A stretch of DNA of 64,000 bases from Acanthornis magna (GCA_036785705.1 JAWUZG010000007.1:310001-374000), one strand, 5' to 3'. Positions 49,270 to 63,490 are shown, counted from the first letter of the stretch. Translations and numbers: made by a program. Notes: generated from the letters alone by a model not told the origin.

Positions 49270-52200
49270 AATTTAAAATATGTTGGCATTACTGACAATC
49301 TCATTTAGAACTCCTGAAGTTCTCATCTACAGAAATTGTCTTTCCTGATGAAGTTCCCGATGAACTTCTCATGAAGTTTTTCTGCTTTTCCCATCCTCAG
49401 ATATGACCCAAGTGTCTTGTAAAAACAATCACAGAACAAATATTGACATGTATTATGAATAATTTGTTAATTATAGATTAAGGATATTTACATGATTTCT
49501 GGACAAAACCAATAATGCCCACAGATCTCCTGAAACATCTTCACTTTTCTATACCTCTTTTTTAAAGCCATACAGCCTGAATGGTTTTTTTTATGTGTGG
49601 ATCTTCTGTAGATGAACCACAGTCACAAGGGGTGGGTGCTTGTTTTGTCAAATGCTGCTGTTTTCTGGTGTGTGAGAGAACTCCTTCAGTCAAAAACCCC
49701 AGTGGTGTCATATCATGCTAAATTCCCCCAAGTCTGCCTAAGGCTTTAATTTTGAAATGGTATTGTTCCATCAGATTCTTACTCCTTAGCATCACCCATG
49801 CAGAGGATTTAATAGTTTAATTATTATTTTAAATTAATTTTCTGTTCCATTAAGTATCAACATGACACCTTCTAGTCTGTCTGCCAAGGCTAGTGTCTCG
49901 GATTTCTGCTTTCTGCAACTGACAAAATGTGTTCCTAAGCATAAATAGCCATTAGCAACCCAAACCCATGATCAAAGCTACAAAGGCAGAAGGATAAAAA
50001 GGATCATACATTCACCAATTTGCTGGTTTTCTATATTTTCTCGTATTCTACTGACAAACCAGATGCTGTTTTTCAGCCCATGAGACTAGAAGATGTATGA
50101 AATTTGTGTCTATGAGAGGAATATATCTATTTTTTATTATCTTCCCTTTCTTCATGCATGTTATTTCTTAACTGACTGTTTACAAATCCCTGATTACTTT
50201 TCTGTATGTCTGCCTTTGATGACTCACTATGAAACACAGGGTCCATATATTCATGGGCAGATGGGAAAGTATTTTTTATGGTATAAGTGGGGTTTTTTCA
50301 CTCACCAGTTCTCAGATTTGTATAGATTACTTTTAAATTCTTCCTAGATGTGCCTCTGGATAAACACATAATACTACACATGAATCTGAAAAAGATTTGT
50401 AGATTTATCACCTTACTAATTTTACAATAATGAAACTTACATTTTCCAGTGGAATTCATCCTGTGTTTTCTTAAATAGAATACATTAAATACAATTAAAT
50501 AGATGCACTAAAACCTTTCTTTTTCAAGTTAACATTGGCATCATCTCTTTTTGCTACAGCTTCATGACTTTTCTTAGTTTGCATGTGTGAAAGCAAATTT
50601 TAAAGACCAGTCTTCTTGTCATATTGAGTAACCAGTTGGATGTAGCAAACATTTACTAGAAATTACCTTCCGGTTCAGGGACATCATGGGGTCTATTTAT
50701 CACTAAATGTTATATAAGTCCTCAAAATGAGACTAAAATCTTGCAAATATTTTGTGCACGAGGGTGAATTTCTGCATTTTGAATGTATATCTGAAACTAA
50801 TGCCTCTTTTCACCATGTTATGAGGACACGAGGATTCAAGCTTCAATCTACCAAATATATCCATAAGCCTTCCCCAGATTTGTGGAGTGCTATAAATGGT
50901 TAAGGACCAAAAATTTGTAGTACTTGATCATTTTGATTAATGCATTTGAGCATTCTGTCTGGTGAGAAAGAGTGGAGTGTCTCCTTAGGGTGCAACAAAG
51001 AGTCCTGACCTTTGCAAGCACAGAACTAACACTGACATCAGCACCAAAAAAAAAAAAAGGAAAAAAAAAAAAGCCAGTCTGGAGTGAAGTCACTGACTAG
51101 TGTCTGTCCAGAAGGCAAATTACAATGAAACACGATACACAGAAGAATTAAAGTAGCTGTTAATTTTAGCTGCCTACAAGTTTTAGTTACGCAAAAGAAC
51201 TTAATGAACTTCAGTAAAATTACAGGGTACAAGAGAACAGCTGTCCTCCTAGTCTGGTGGGATTCAGAATGAAATTTTTATAATGTTAGAGTACAACATC
51301 AGGGAATTTTAAGCAGAAAAGAAGACTAAAAGAAGTGAGGGCTATACGGTGATTAGTACCTTCTTGGATACTATCAATGTTTTGTCACAGGGTAGCAGGA
51401 AACACTAAAAGGATATGCTGTCAACATATAAGCCCAAATCTCACTTGTGATAGACTTTATTCCACATTTTCACTTTCAATCAAAAGACAGTGAAATGGTT
51501 CAGCCTCTGGAGAGAAAACAGAGTAAGTCTCAAAGCTGTTCTGTCTTCCAGTGACTGATAACAGCTCAGTGAAATAAGTCTTTGCTTGTCCCAATAAATA
51601 GGCTGTCCAGACTGGGGAAGTGATTGGCACACATTTGTCTGGGAACAGAACTATAAGCATGTGAAAGGCTTCTTCCACATTCAAAATGAGAGAGCAGAAA
51701 TCATTCTGCAGAAACACCTCTGCTACTTACAGGTTTATATTGTTTTCCTGACAGACCTCAACAATACTTTCATCTGAAAGAGAGAGAGAAAATTCATACT
51801 GAGAAGCAGACTGAGAGTAAAGCTATCAGAGAGGGCCTTCCAACAGCCAGTTCAGACAAAGAGTGTAATATTAACTATTTAGGAAGGGAATTATTCTACT
51901 ACAATCTAGCCATAAAAACACTGTTAGAAACTGGTTGTAGAAAAGATAAGCTGGGACATGTGAAATTGACAGTTTAATATTTGTGATTTTGGCTATGAAA
52001 GATGCAATCTGTTACAAATATTTTCAGGCTGCAATCTGCAGAGGTCGTTCAATCAACACTTTTTAGAAGTGTTCACTAGCATGAGCATCACAAAATGTTT
52101 CAGTTATTAAAACCGAAACAAAAAACGTGAAAGGTTGGATCTGGGCATTTCAGATAGATTAATGGTGCAGCTGACATGCTGGTCTTTGTCAGTGACCTGA

Positions 52201-55200
52201 AACCCATGGTACCCCAAGAGCTGAAATTAGGTGTTCAAAGTGTGAACACCTTAGAGATTGAAGTGTGTGGTGTGAATGTCACTTAAAGTTTGCATCTATA
52301 CTGATTACAATATTTTGTCTGTCCTTGTAGCAGCATTGGCTGCACTGTTAAGGAAAGGACAATCCATACTTTTTATGCAAATGAAGGTCATTGCAAAATA
52401 TTGTCAGAAATATATGTAAGGCATGCAGAGCACAAAGATTTTGGGGCATTTCCACACTGCATGGCCTTGCAATTTTTACTTTTTTTGCTGGGAAGGCTGG
52501 CAGAAAGACAGAGCCAGGAGAGCACTGCAACAAGGAAACATTGGATGTAGATGGCAAATTTGCCCTTGACTCAGCCTCGGTGTAAGCTGAGCTGAAGGCT
52601 TAGGCAAGGAACCCAAACATACTTGGACAAGTACTCTTCCAGTGTACAATTTTATAATAATAATTAAAGAAAAAAACCAAAACCCCAAAAATTTAAATTA
52701 TATTTTTGAGTCTCTGATGCTAACTTTAAAAATATGCAATTTTGTTTCTTTTTAAGAATCAGAACCAAAGAGTACTACTGACTTACAGAAAATATGTTGA
52801 TTAAAAAAAAAACAAACCATACAAAAATCTCTGGCAAGGTAGTTGCAGGAGCTCACAGTAGAATTCTTTAAACTGGAAAAGGTTTACTTCATCCCCAGGT
52901 TTCCTCACTCAAAATAATAGCAGTCTTTGAATCAAAATTTCATTCTTCAAGCCTAGGATGAAACTGGGAGTCAAGCAGCTACTTCTAATTGGATGTTGCT
53001 GGGAGATTCAGCTTGTACTGCACAAAGATTTGAAACCAAAAAGCAACAAAATAGAGAACCCATAAAAACTTTTAATAATTTGATAGCCTTGTAAATGCTT
53101 TCTATAGAAATTAACTTTTAGGACTTTTTAGGAGCATTTATTTTCTCATAACAAGGGTGAATTGATTACTGAATGGTCGAATGCACACAGTGCATATTGA
53201 TCTGTTCATGTGTAGCAGCTTTCTCCCAGCAGGCACCTTGCTGCCTATTTTAAATAGGATTACTACTCATTAAATTACAATGACCTGGAGCAATGGTCAA
53301 CAAAACTGAAATTGCCTCAGTTCATCACGTTTTGGTTCACTGCCATTAAATTTCAGTGGCTGTGTTTCCCGAGAGTAAATAGACCTGAAGAACATACATG
53401 GTTGAATGTTTCAACTTCTTGTATTTAATCAAGCAAACCTAAAAATTTCATACCTGTATTTGGAAGTTAAGGAAGTGTAAGGAATTCTTTGTTTTAGTTT
53501 TAAGGAATTTTAATACTTGTTTTAGATTAAAGCATAACAATCTTCGGCTGATGTGATACACAGCCATACCTGCTACAGTGGCTTTTCTACCCAGGGGACT
53601 TTATTTTGATTTAAAGAACTGTTGTTCTGGCAGTTAAATCAGGCCAGGAACTTCATCTAGACTGTTTGGCCACATTTGTGTCTCTTAATTTTAGACATGA
53701 ACACAGAAAAGGGACATAGAAGTCCCCTTAATTACATAGGCACTTGACCAAACAATACATTGTAGTTTTCTTCATTGAGTGATGGAACTGAAAGCTGCCA
53801 TGTACTGTTTTCCAATTAATCCAGAGTAAAATTATCTCTGAATGTTTCAGAAATAAAATGATTGCCTAATTTTTTTGATATTTTAAAGACAGACAGAAAG
53901 TGGAAGCTATTTGCGAAGACAGCGGCACATTCACCCTTCATACTAGGAAGACATTGGGATGAAACCTGGGAAAGACAAAAACCAAATTCTCTTTCAAACT
54001 GAGCTGAGAAAGAATCTCAGTCTTGAAAAACATCCTAAAGCTAAAATAAAGAGAAGTATTAGAAAAAAAAAATCTCACGTAGGGTGTATTGATGTTCCAT
54101 GTATCATACTACAGTTACCATCATTATCTTTCTGGTAAAAGTAGGTTTTATCAATATTTAAACTATTTATTTACTCTCACACGAAGTCTTAAAGTTGAGG
54201 TTTCTTTAGCTGGGGTCGAAAGAAACAAAGAAAGAATTTTATATGTAATGATACCTCTTTTAGTGGACAGGACCTCTTCCATGGAAGGACATTACACTCC
54301 CTACTGCCATTAACCTTTTGTCTGCGATTTGCTAACCACTACTGTAGCATTGTCCATGTGGCTTCTGCGATTATGTTTCTAAAGCTGCTTTGAAACTCAA
54401 GTTGAAGCAATAGTGAAGATTTCTCAGTTTTAGTGAAACTACTGTAAATTTACCTGAACACATTTCAAGGCGGTTTTACTGTGTGTGAGAGAGTTCAGTG
54501 ACATACACCAGAAGAATATGTGATGATTGCAGGGTGAACATCAGTCTCCTTGCAGACACATTTTCACCTGCTCATGTGGAATGCACCTGTGCCTTGTTGG
54601 CAGTACCTTTGGCATTTTGCTCTCTCAACAGATGAAGTGTGTTTTTGTCTGTTTGTCCTTTTAGATTATACTGGGTGTTTCCTAACGTGCTCCTTCAAAT
54701 TTTACACTTCAAAATTGCTGTGGCTTTCACTGTCATAATTTAGCTTGACTACTCCAAACCCACGTGTCATGGATGATGCAGACATAATGCCATTAGTTGC
54801 ATCTAACAAAAAGATTTGTGGAGAGTGAAATGATTTGTGCAGTGAGACTGAATTCGAGCTAATTACCTACTGTTACTAGCAGTCAATAGTACAGTTTGCA
54901 AAAACAAGAGGGGAGTCCACATCATTTCCAATCTGCATTGCACATATTCCAAGGGTAGGGGGGAGAGCTACTAAATGATGCACAGCAGTATCCCATAACA
55001 GATGATGTTTTGGTTTTCATTTTTAATTCTGCTTTGTTACTTAACTTGAAAGCTTCATTTTCAATGGATATTCCAAACAGTCGTTTAAAGTTCTGATTTT
55101 AAAAATAGCAATCAGTTAATGTAATTTCACCTCCTGTGTACTTACTGTCTGTTTTCTACTTTTGTAGAGTCTTTTCTGTTAGCTAGAGTGAAGCCTGACA

Positions 55201-58200
55201 TTTGTTCTCCATGCAGGCTCTGAGTATGTGGCTTCTTCTGCCCTACTGCATCCTAATTTTTCAGCAGCAATATTGTGTCATTTACAAATAAGTAATTGGA
55301 CCTAAGTGTAGAAGTTTGAGATTTACAGTTGAAAACCACTCAGTGCAAAGTAATAAGTTAGTGCACATATGCATTTAAATTAACAGAAGAATAATGACAT
55401 AAAGTGACTGCTTAAGTGGGTAAATATATTCATGTAAGTACAAAATAATCTTTATACTCATGAGGCAGATAATTTCCAGCTGAAGTTGACTATCTATTTA
55501 CATATTCATATGTGCCACAAATTTTTGCAGTAACATAGAGAAGATGGGAGAAAATGGTAAACACTTATAACTATGCCTTAAAATAAAACCTTACTGCCTT
55601 TGGCTTTTAATTTCATTGGAGGATGCCCCCATCTAGCTAAGGGAATTCACCTTTGGGGAGGAAAATGTGGGATTAAACATTTTGGTCTATAGAATGTATG
55701 TACATTCTGTCAAAATTCAACTCCTCAGATGTTATGGTTATACCTAGGCCTGTCTTTTAAAAGATGGCCAAAAGAATAAATAATAGTGTTGGGGCCTTTT
55801 TGCATAACCTCTGCAATTTGGTCATCATATAAGAAGTTGCCATCTTCGGTCGCTTTCTCTCTTCTAACGAGAAATTCATCCTTTGATATTTAAAGTTCCC
55901 ATAAGTGTCACAACCCAAAACTATTTGAAAGTCTGTCAGTGTCCGCAGGATTTTTAAAGTTCTTTGATTGAATAGGGATAGGCACCTTCTTTTAAAACAG
56001 TTTACTTATAGTGGATGAAGACATTCTGACATTGGAAAATTTAAGATCTAGGAAACTCTGGCCTCCACATTTTCTTGTGTGACAGTTGTTTAGGCACATT
56101 AGTTTTCAATGTATTGACTCAATTGTTTTGGTATCCTAGACAAAGTGTTTGCAATTTTGGATTTAATTTTGGGACACCTGATGTCCTATGCACTGTAAAG
56201 AGGGTGAGAAAACTTAATACATTGTCATGGATTTTGCTTTGAGCCTGAAGGCTTCCAAGTTAGAAGTTATGGAACTTGTGCTAAAGGTGTGTAGGTCATT
56301 CCTTGAACCTAATGTGAACTACTTTTCATCATGTTGAAATTACTGCTGTGACAACAATTGATCTGTACCAGTATCTTGCAAAGCATAGTAGCGCAAAGAT
56401 TTAGCATTAAATGAAAGAATTCCACTAAAACCTTGTAAACATGCTGGTAAGGAGGTTGCATTGGGAGTATGTGCTGCCAGTTATTTCAGAAGTACTATTT
56501 ATATCTTCCTTTTGTTTGTAAAATAACACTCAGCTGAAGGGACTTTTGCTGCTTCTAATACTGATTTCTGAGATGCCTCTCACATTATTTTTTTGAGGGT
56601 GGCTAACATACGATTTCTCAGGTTTCAGCTGGAGTGAAACCCTGCAGCAGGGGTGGTAAATCAAATCTGTGACTTGCCCCCTTCATTTCTGACCGTTTGG
56701 TGACACACTGATTCTGAGTTTTGCTGCTGTCTGTAAGTTCCTTTCTCCATTACACGTTGGTGGATTTCTTTTGCCTGAGGATGGGCAGATGCTGCACAGC
56801 TTGTTGGTTTAACTAAAGAGAGTTTCTAGGGCCCACTGGCACCCTCTCTCATCCTGGAAAGGATGTTTTTGCTCATGTTTTGGACTTAGAGTGACTGTTT
56901 TCGTATTTAACACAGATTTTGAGAAACTGAGATCAGATGCTCTGTATTACAGAGGTAATGCTTCGACACATCTCTCCACATAAATATTACACAGCAGCGT
57001 GCATTGTGCCCCGTTAGCACAGTGATTACTGAATGATGGCAGCTTCTCAGTGCTCTTAAACAGTTTAGTGGATGACATTACATTTCACTTTCTTCTTTCC
57101 CTCTGAGTCCCACTATGCTGGATGAGATTTTATTTTATTATAGATTTGGTTTTTTATTGCAAAAAACATATGTGTTGAAATGGAAACATTCAAAAGATAA
57201 TCCCTAGTTCTGATGCCTCTTCTATCTCAAAATAATAATAACAATAATAATAATAACAGCAGCAGCAGCAGCAACAACCCCTACCCCCAACAGTTTTGAT
57301 ATGGATAAAATCTGCTTCAAACATGTTGAATATTAATCAAAACTGAAACAACTTGGTTTGTCCAATCTAAACACTCCTTCCATCCTTGTGTTTCAATTTA
57401 ACATCAGTGGATATTCTCACTCTTACTCTATGATTTTTTTAGCACTTCAGAGAAACTTGTGGTAGAGCAGAATGACATTCCAGTCTCTCCACTACAGTGA
57501 CATCAATCTTCTCAAACAGAACACTGGCAGTTACCAAAAATCTGCAGTTACCAAAAATCATGTGCTTATACTTTTAAACTGCTGGAATGGCACATGTTTT
57601 GCTTTACTAGTCAGCATTCCGACAAGTGCTTGAGGCTACTCTTCAGGAGTTAACATAATCCAGGACCCATTCCTGGACATTTGCACATAGTCCTTCTGCA
57701 CTGAAAGCTTAGAGAGTTTTTATATAGAAGTACTCTCCAGTCACTCTCCTCACTGGGGGCTTTGATATACATGTGTAATTCCTTGACAATATAATAAATT
57801 AAACTGCTCTGTAAATTAATATACAGAGCATAATTTATAACTACTATGTTCTGAAAGAAATTATATTCTAAAACATTGGATGTTCTGTGCCAGTTGTCTT
57901 AAGGTCAGAGGCCACTTGCAGACACGTCTAGTTTAATTGTATTTTAACAGGTCAACTACATTACACAAATAATTCTGTTAGCACACAGAAGTCTGTGTGG
58001 CTTATATCAAGGTTTAGTGTTCAATAATTTTCTGAGTGAGGGCTCCTGAAAGCCAAACAATCTCTGAACCAAAATGATTTAAAATGTAAAGAAGAATGTA
58101 CAGCCTGACAACAACAAAAAAAATTAATCAGTGGCATTCCATCTCTTTTTTAAAAAAGTAATATGAATCCTAAAATCAACAGGTAGTTTCTGACTAAACA

Positions 58201-58584
58201 AAAGGTGGAGTGAGTCATGTAGCAAACAGCATGATGCCAGTGTTGCCCCACATTTTCAGGCAAGCTTTTGACCTTTCCATCAAAGGCATTAGATTATGAG
58301 GCAATAAAAACTTTGGGAATTAAATAGTTCTCCTTCATGGGACATATTCAGATGTCTCTGTGGTATTCAGTGCTCTTCTAGCAGAAATATACTAGAAAAA
58401 AAGAGCAAAGGAACCAACAGTTTAGGAATGCTACTAAATCTAGATCCCATCTGAGTGTCATTCTGTGTTTTAAAGCAGGACTAAACAAGAAATGCTGTAG
58501 TAAATATATTGAATCTAGTCTAAAAAAGATTTTTTTTAAACTTCTGATCTGTATGCATTTCATTAAGTTACCAGATCTGGTAAA
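49270..58584. other. Long anonymous AT-rich region
   Basis: No gene or recognisable transposon. Two adjacent A runs lie at 51,046-51,072. A hairpin-forming sequence lies at 57,795-57,837. Short frames are not credible. Confidence 0.4.
57231..57272. repeat. (AAT/AAC)n followed by (CAG)5
   Basis: Imperfect AAT and AAC triplets run into five perfect CAG units at 57,257-57,271. This is a compound trinucleotide repeat. Confidence 0.9.
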
Positions 58585-58588
58585 AATA

Positions 58589-59085
58589 TGAAGCCGACAC
58601 AGCAGTAAAGGGAAAAGGGAACTCACCTCGGTTTAATAGGATCCTAGGTGCTCAACTCTCAAAGGTGGAAACACGCTGAGAAGCAGGAGAGAGCCACCAC
58701 CATACAATCCGTACCAAATTTTTATGGACCTCACAAAATTAGCATATCTACCTAAAATCCCCCCAAAAGAAACTTAATAAATGAAGTAATTGTCCCCCTA
58801 TTCTAATTAACACCCCCCCCCCAAATGAGACTACAGCCTAGTTTACAAAAACGTATTCCAGAGAGAAGGCTCCGTCCAAGGTTGCAGCCTCTAGTTCTGA
58901 GATAGTAAAAATGTTTGGTCTTCTTCACTTGACAAGACCCCAGACTAAGCTAAATATCAGACTACAAGAGTTATAAACATGCAGGGCTATAGTAAAAGGG
59001 GTGTGTATAGAGGGCAACAAGGAAGGGAAAGGGTATAAAATGTACAAAAAGGGTATAAAAAGAAAAGACAAAACCCGTCAGCATC
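58589..59085 (-). mobile_element. Minus-strand solo ERV LTR
   Basis: Read on the minus strand it begins near GATGCTGACGGGTTTTG and ends GTGTCGGCTTCA. It has TTTTTATACCC and TTTTATACCC TATA-like boxes, a G-rich stretch (plus C10 near 58,813) and CCTATTAAACCGAGGTGAG as the poly-A/U5 region. The pentamer AATAT flanks both sides (58,585-58,589 and 59,086-59,090), compatible with a 4-5 bp target duplication. No internal region is seen. Confidence 0.7.
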
Positions 59086-59090
59086 AATAT

Positions 59091-60439
59091 CACTTACTTT
59101 CTGTGACAAAGAATTTTTTTAGTCTATTTACTGATGTTGTGATAAGTCTTTGACAAGTGTTCGTAAATTAAAAACTGTGCCATTAACTTATGAAAAGTAA
59201 TTACAATACGGATGGCACAACACATTTAGGGTCCACTTCTCATTTATAAAGATTTCCAGTAAAATAATGGGAATAATGATGCCATATTCCAGATATGGGT
59301 GGTAATCTCTCTAGACTCAGGCTGTATTTCTGTTGTTCTGCTGTGGGGTTGTGTGCCTACAGCTTTGCATCTAGGCCTGACTTTGTGTCTGCCTCTTTTC
59401 TTGGATGGACTTTGCTCCCTGTCAGCCTTTCTGATAATATTTTTTACTAGGAACTCTACTTCTCTTTTTGGTTCTGTTAACTTCCTGATGAGTTCACATA
59501 CTATAACTTTTCAATGTTTAATGAGTGATGATGGGTGGAGTACCAGGGAGATAGTGTGAACAAAGAAGAAAATAACAGTCTGGATGGCAAAAGCCGTAGG
59601 TAGATCAGCATGGAATGGAAGGCAGAGAGACCCAGCTCTAACTAACGAGAATATTTGACACACCAAATATTACAAGCATTGCAACCTTGCTCTTTGCAAT
59701 CTTCAACACCTAATAATTATTAAAATAATGCAAAGAAACAACATGTTTAAATTTTTTTCTTGCCATTGAGAAATTGTGCCACAATACTCGTTCTTGAATA
59801 ATAGCAATTTCAAATTACTTGTATTAAGAAAAGAGCAGAATAAGATTATTCTTGTTTGTTTGGGTGAGAAATTACATAAGCAGAACACGACAGGAAAAGG
59901 CTGGAATTCTGGCTGCCTTTTTTTCCTCTCTGTAGCAGACAGGATATGTGTGTGTTTGTGTCTTTTTGTATTTGTGTGAAGTGTATTAGGTAAATATTCC
60001 ATGTTTTTCACTGGAGACTTTCAAAGGGAAAGCAAATGACTGATTTTGGCAACTAGTTTATCAAACTCTGATATCTGTAATGACTGATAGGTTGCTTGGC
60101 ATAGTGAAGTTTAAAATTTCACCTTAAGGAACCACAGACATGAATGTTAGGAAACTTGGTTCTGCTGCAGGCTATTCTCAGATCTGTTGTGACCTGGCAA
60201 ATACAGCAGTTTCCTTTTTGTGACTCCCTAACCCTTTGCATATTAGACCTTTGTATTTTTTTTTAGAATGGTCACTGTGGACTAGTAACTTGTACATTTC
60301 CTTAAAGTCAACCAGACCCTTTGCATGGATCATATCCACACCAAGATTCCTTAGTTAACTTTTCCTGTCTTGAGCTCTTAGAGCTGAGCTAAGATATTTT
60401 TTCCTTTTGCTACTCAGAGATATGACTCAAGTCTCCATA
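59091..60439. other. Anonymous AT-rich region
   Basis: No supported gene or transposon. Short frames on both strands overlap each other and show no protein-like features. Confidence 0.4.
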
Positions 60440-60998
60440 CAATTTCAAAGTGTCATCCAACAAAGGCCAGGTAGGCTCTGCAATAACCCTTTATACTTTC
60501 CCACTACAAAACCTGCTCCTGTTGGCTCTCGTGGGCCACTGCTCCTCACAGGAGCATGGCGCTGCTGGGCTCTCCATGGACTGCAGGCTCCTTCCTGGCA
60601 CCTTCACCTGCTCTGGCGTGGCATCCTGCACAGGTCCAGCGCAGATATCAGCTCCTTTGCAGTTCTCTCGGTGTACAGAGGCAATCTGCTTCACCACAGG
60701 CCTGCTGGGGAATCTGCTGTGATGCCTGGACCACCTCCTCCCCCACCTTCTTCACCAATATTAGTGTCTGCAAGGCTGCTTCTCACACATTTTTTCCCTT
60801 ACTCCTCTCTCACCCTCTGCTATGCGGCATTTTTATGCTTCTTAAAAAATACTGTCTCAGACCTGCCATCACCTTGGGTGGGTGTGTTGGAGCTCTCTGG
60901 AACTGTTTCTGGTACAGAGCAGCCCAAGCTTCTTCTCACAAAGGCCACCCCTGCAGCCCCACTCTCCCAGCACCTGAGCATTGTACACAATAAAGCTA
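60440..60998 (-). mobile_element. ERVL-like LTR, inverted copy 3 (5' part)
   Basis: On the minus strand it carries the same succession as copies 1 and 2: an ATGTGTGAGAAG-like start, GTGAAGAAGGTGGGGGAGGA, GGTGGTCCAGGCAT, then CACGCCAGAGCAGGTGAAGG. It extends the family further upstream than the other copies (to about 60,990) and lacks the R/U5 end with AATAAA and GGGTCAAAC. Frames of 145-198 codons on its plus strand are antisense LTR sequence. The outer limits are approximate. Confidence 0.6.
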
Positions 60999-61004
60999 AA
61001 TAAT

Positions 61005-61483
61005 TGTTGGGATCCGAGCGAGGAATGGACTACAGCACACCAATGTGATGTTCTGATAGCCAATTTATTATTATAAAAGCTTATATTTTATAACATAATT
61101 TGTTCCGTATATGTATTTGTACCATAATCATGCATACCTGTGATTGGCTGCGCTACTTTGTTCACACGAGTAATTTCTCTAATGATTGGATAATTATTGT
61201 TGTAAGCTGTTGGAAAGCCATTTGTAAGCAACACCACTACTTGCTACAATATCCCAAAATTTTGTTACTTGCTTCCACATTCTCCTGTCACTTCAGCGGA
61301 TTTTTCTTATTGCTTCAGCGGTTTGCAACTGTCCCTTCATTGTTCTTTTATATACCTTCCACAGTTCCTTCATTGTTCTTTCATACTCTTCACATGTCTT
61401 CCATTGCTCTTTCATACTCTTCACAGTGCCCTCTATTATTCTTCCATACCTTTTACAGTTCCTCCACTGCCCAGGCTCCAACA
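61005..61483 (-). mobile_element. Solo LTR with 6-bp TSD, minus strand
   Basis: The minus strand runs from TGTTGGAGCCTGGG to CTCGGATCCCAACA, with perfect TGTTGG..CCAACA inverted ends. AATAAT flanks both sides (60,999-61,004 and 61,484-61,489). A TATAAAATATAAGC box and AATAAATTGGC near the end give a clear U3-R-U5 order. I recognise the end (TCGCTCGGATCCCAACA) from songbird LTRs. The 6-bp duplication fits class II elements. U3 contains a fourfold tandem repeat at 61,340-61,466. No internal genes. Confidence 0.9.
61340..61466 (-). repeat. Four tandem 31-33 bp units in LTR U3
   Basis: On the plus strand each unit is of the form TTGTTCTTTCATACTCTTCA followed by about 11 bases. Unit lengths are 33, 31, 32 and 31. 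They lie upstream of the TATA box in the sense of the LTR, the usual place for retroviral enhancer repeats. An 83-codon frame across them is a by-product. Confidence 0.85.
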
Positions 61484-61489
61484 AATAAT

Positions 61490-63490
61490 GTGAGCTTCCA
61501 GTGGACAAAATGTTATGAAGAGAGATCACCTTTGCAAATGACATTATTAAGCCTTTTTACAGGTAGTTTCAGTGGAGAAGTCCAGGACTGAATAGGAATA
61601 GTGATTTACCTATCTGTCCTTGAGCTCAGTCCTACAGGTGCTGTTTATCAGTAAATATGTCGGTAAAGCCGAGTACAGGCAAGGGCAATACCTGAGTCTT
61701 GCATCATCTCATTCTCTGGGGAAAAATGGTCATTCAAGTTATTAGGGTTCTTCACATGAAAAGTCATATAAAACAGCAACATCTATTAGGTAATTATGGT
61801 ATTGTCAAAGCAGACTTGCATCTTGCTCCTTCTGAGGGTGCCAATAAGCTGTTTGAAAGTTGGGCCTTGTATCCTAAGCCATCATCTTGCTGTAGTGACT
61901 CGGAAAAAGAGTCACCCTCAAGGGTGTTTCATTCTGTCACAGAGTAGAAATCTTAGAGGGAGGTGACATGGCAGGTAGATTATTCATTTAGATTATAACC
62001 ACTGACCTCTTGAGAGCTAAAGTCAGGTGAGGGAACTTGTCCTGAACGGCCATTTGGAATAGGCCAGGCACACAGAATCCATAGGTTGTCAAGGGATTTA
62101 AGAACTCTGAGAGAAAGACTTTTTCTGAAGACTGTGGTAATGTTCAAGACATGGGTATAGTCTTTCAGAATCTCAGGTAGTCCCAGAGACTGACAAATGT
62201 CACTTCACATTTTGGGGTTTAATAATACGTGCAAAGCAGTACAGTGTCTGGCTTCCTTCAGTTTTTGCAGTCATGTGGTGAAGTCTTGGATAAACAACCT
62301 AATTTTTTCTACCACTTCAGCACCCAGAGAGTAATCAAAGTTATGCCTTTTGTGGGACACATTCACAACAACGTACCTGCCCTTACTTCGCTCTCCATGC
62401 TTCTTTTGAGCTTCTTTGTGTTTTGATTTTAAAAACGTGACCTCACACTTGGTATGCAGAACATTTGTGGTCTGCATTGATGCAATGCAGGCATCATTAT
62501 ACAGTTTTAAAGCTTTTCAGGGGCATCATGGCCAGCACTCATGAAGATTTCACCTACATTTGATGCTGTGGCTTTGTCTCTCGAAAGAGTGTGTCTAATG
62601 GCTGTCACCTTTCCTCATCTATTCCCCATCTATTTCCTCATCAATTCTAATTTCTGTAATAAAATGTTGAAGGGTATTTGATTGAAGTTTTCTGACTACA
62701 CAGACTGGCTAGAAATACCTATATGACATACAAAGCATTTTAAACAGCATTATTCCATGGCAGACCTGCAAAGCAATAAATCCTCCGTCTGCCAGGGTGT
62801 GGGAGCCCTGTGAGAGGTGCCAGCCACCAGCTAAAGCAACCAATTGTTTGGCTCAATTCTCATTTCTGCCCTGAATTTCACCTTGTCCTCAATGACTCTT
62901 TAGGAAAAGAAAAAGAAAAGAACAAAAAGGAGTCACCTGCTGAAAGCCCACAGGAAGCTGAGATTTCATTCCCTGATAATCATGCTGGACCTTTATTGTA
63001 GCAGCAGCAGGGACAAGAAAGGTGCTTTTCAGTAACTTCCACTCAATGAAACTATGGGAGAAATAAACTTTGCTTTTCCTCCTTTGCTGCTTTCCAAACT
63101 GATCCTTTCCAACGCAGCTTTGGCTCTTCCTGCCAAGAAAGACGTTCTGAAAAGACATTTGCAGTGTCCTATTTACTGAGTAACTCGAGAAGGGGAGCAT
63201 AAAGCACACCTGGCCTTATCATGTGGAGCGAATTCTTCAGAAAAACCCATTTTCAGAGGTGTTTGCTGCTGAGAGAATTCCTGGAATTCAGTGCAAGCGA
63301 ATCAATTGTTGTTTCCGAGGATCAAAAAGGGCAACTTTGCCCTTCTCAGCAGCAAAGTGAGGGCTCTGTGTCCACCCAAACATTCCAGCTCAATTATGCA
63401 GACTCCCTGGGTGAGAACTCAGAGGTAAGGCAAAAAAATCTCATTTCAAATTCCACCTGCCCCTGTGCTCCCACCATCAGCCAGCCAGGA
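61490..63490. other. Anonymous region, mixed composition
   Basis: No gene or recognisable transposon. Composition becomes less AT-rich toward 62,800 and beyond. Short frames were not accepted. Confidence 0.4.

Noticed and set aside
60407..61003. 198- and 145-codon plus-strand frames
   Set aside because: They are antisense to an inverted LTR copy shared with 1-1121 and 48,290-49,078.
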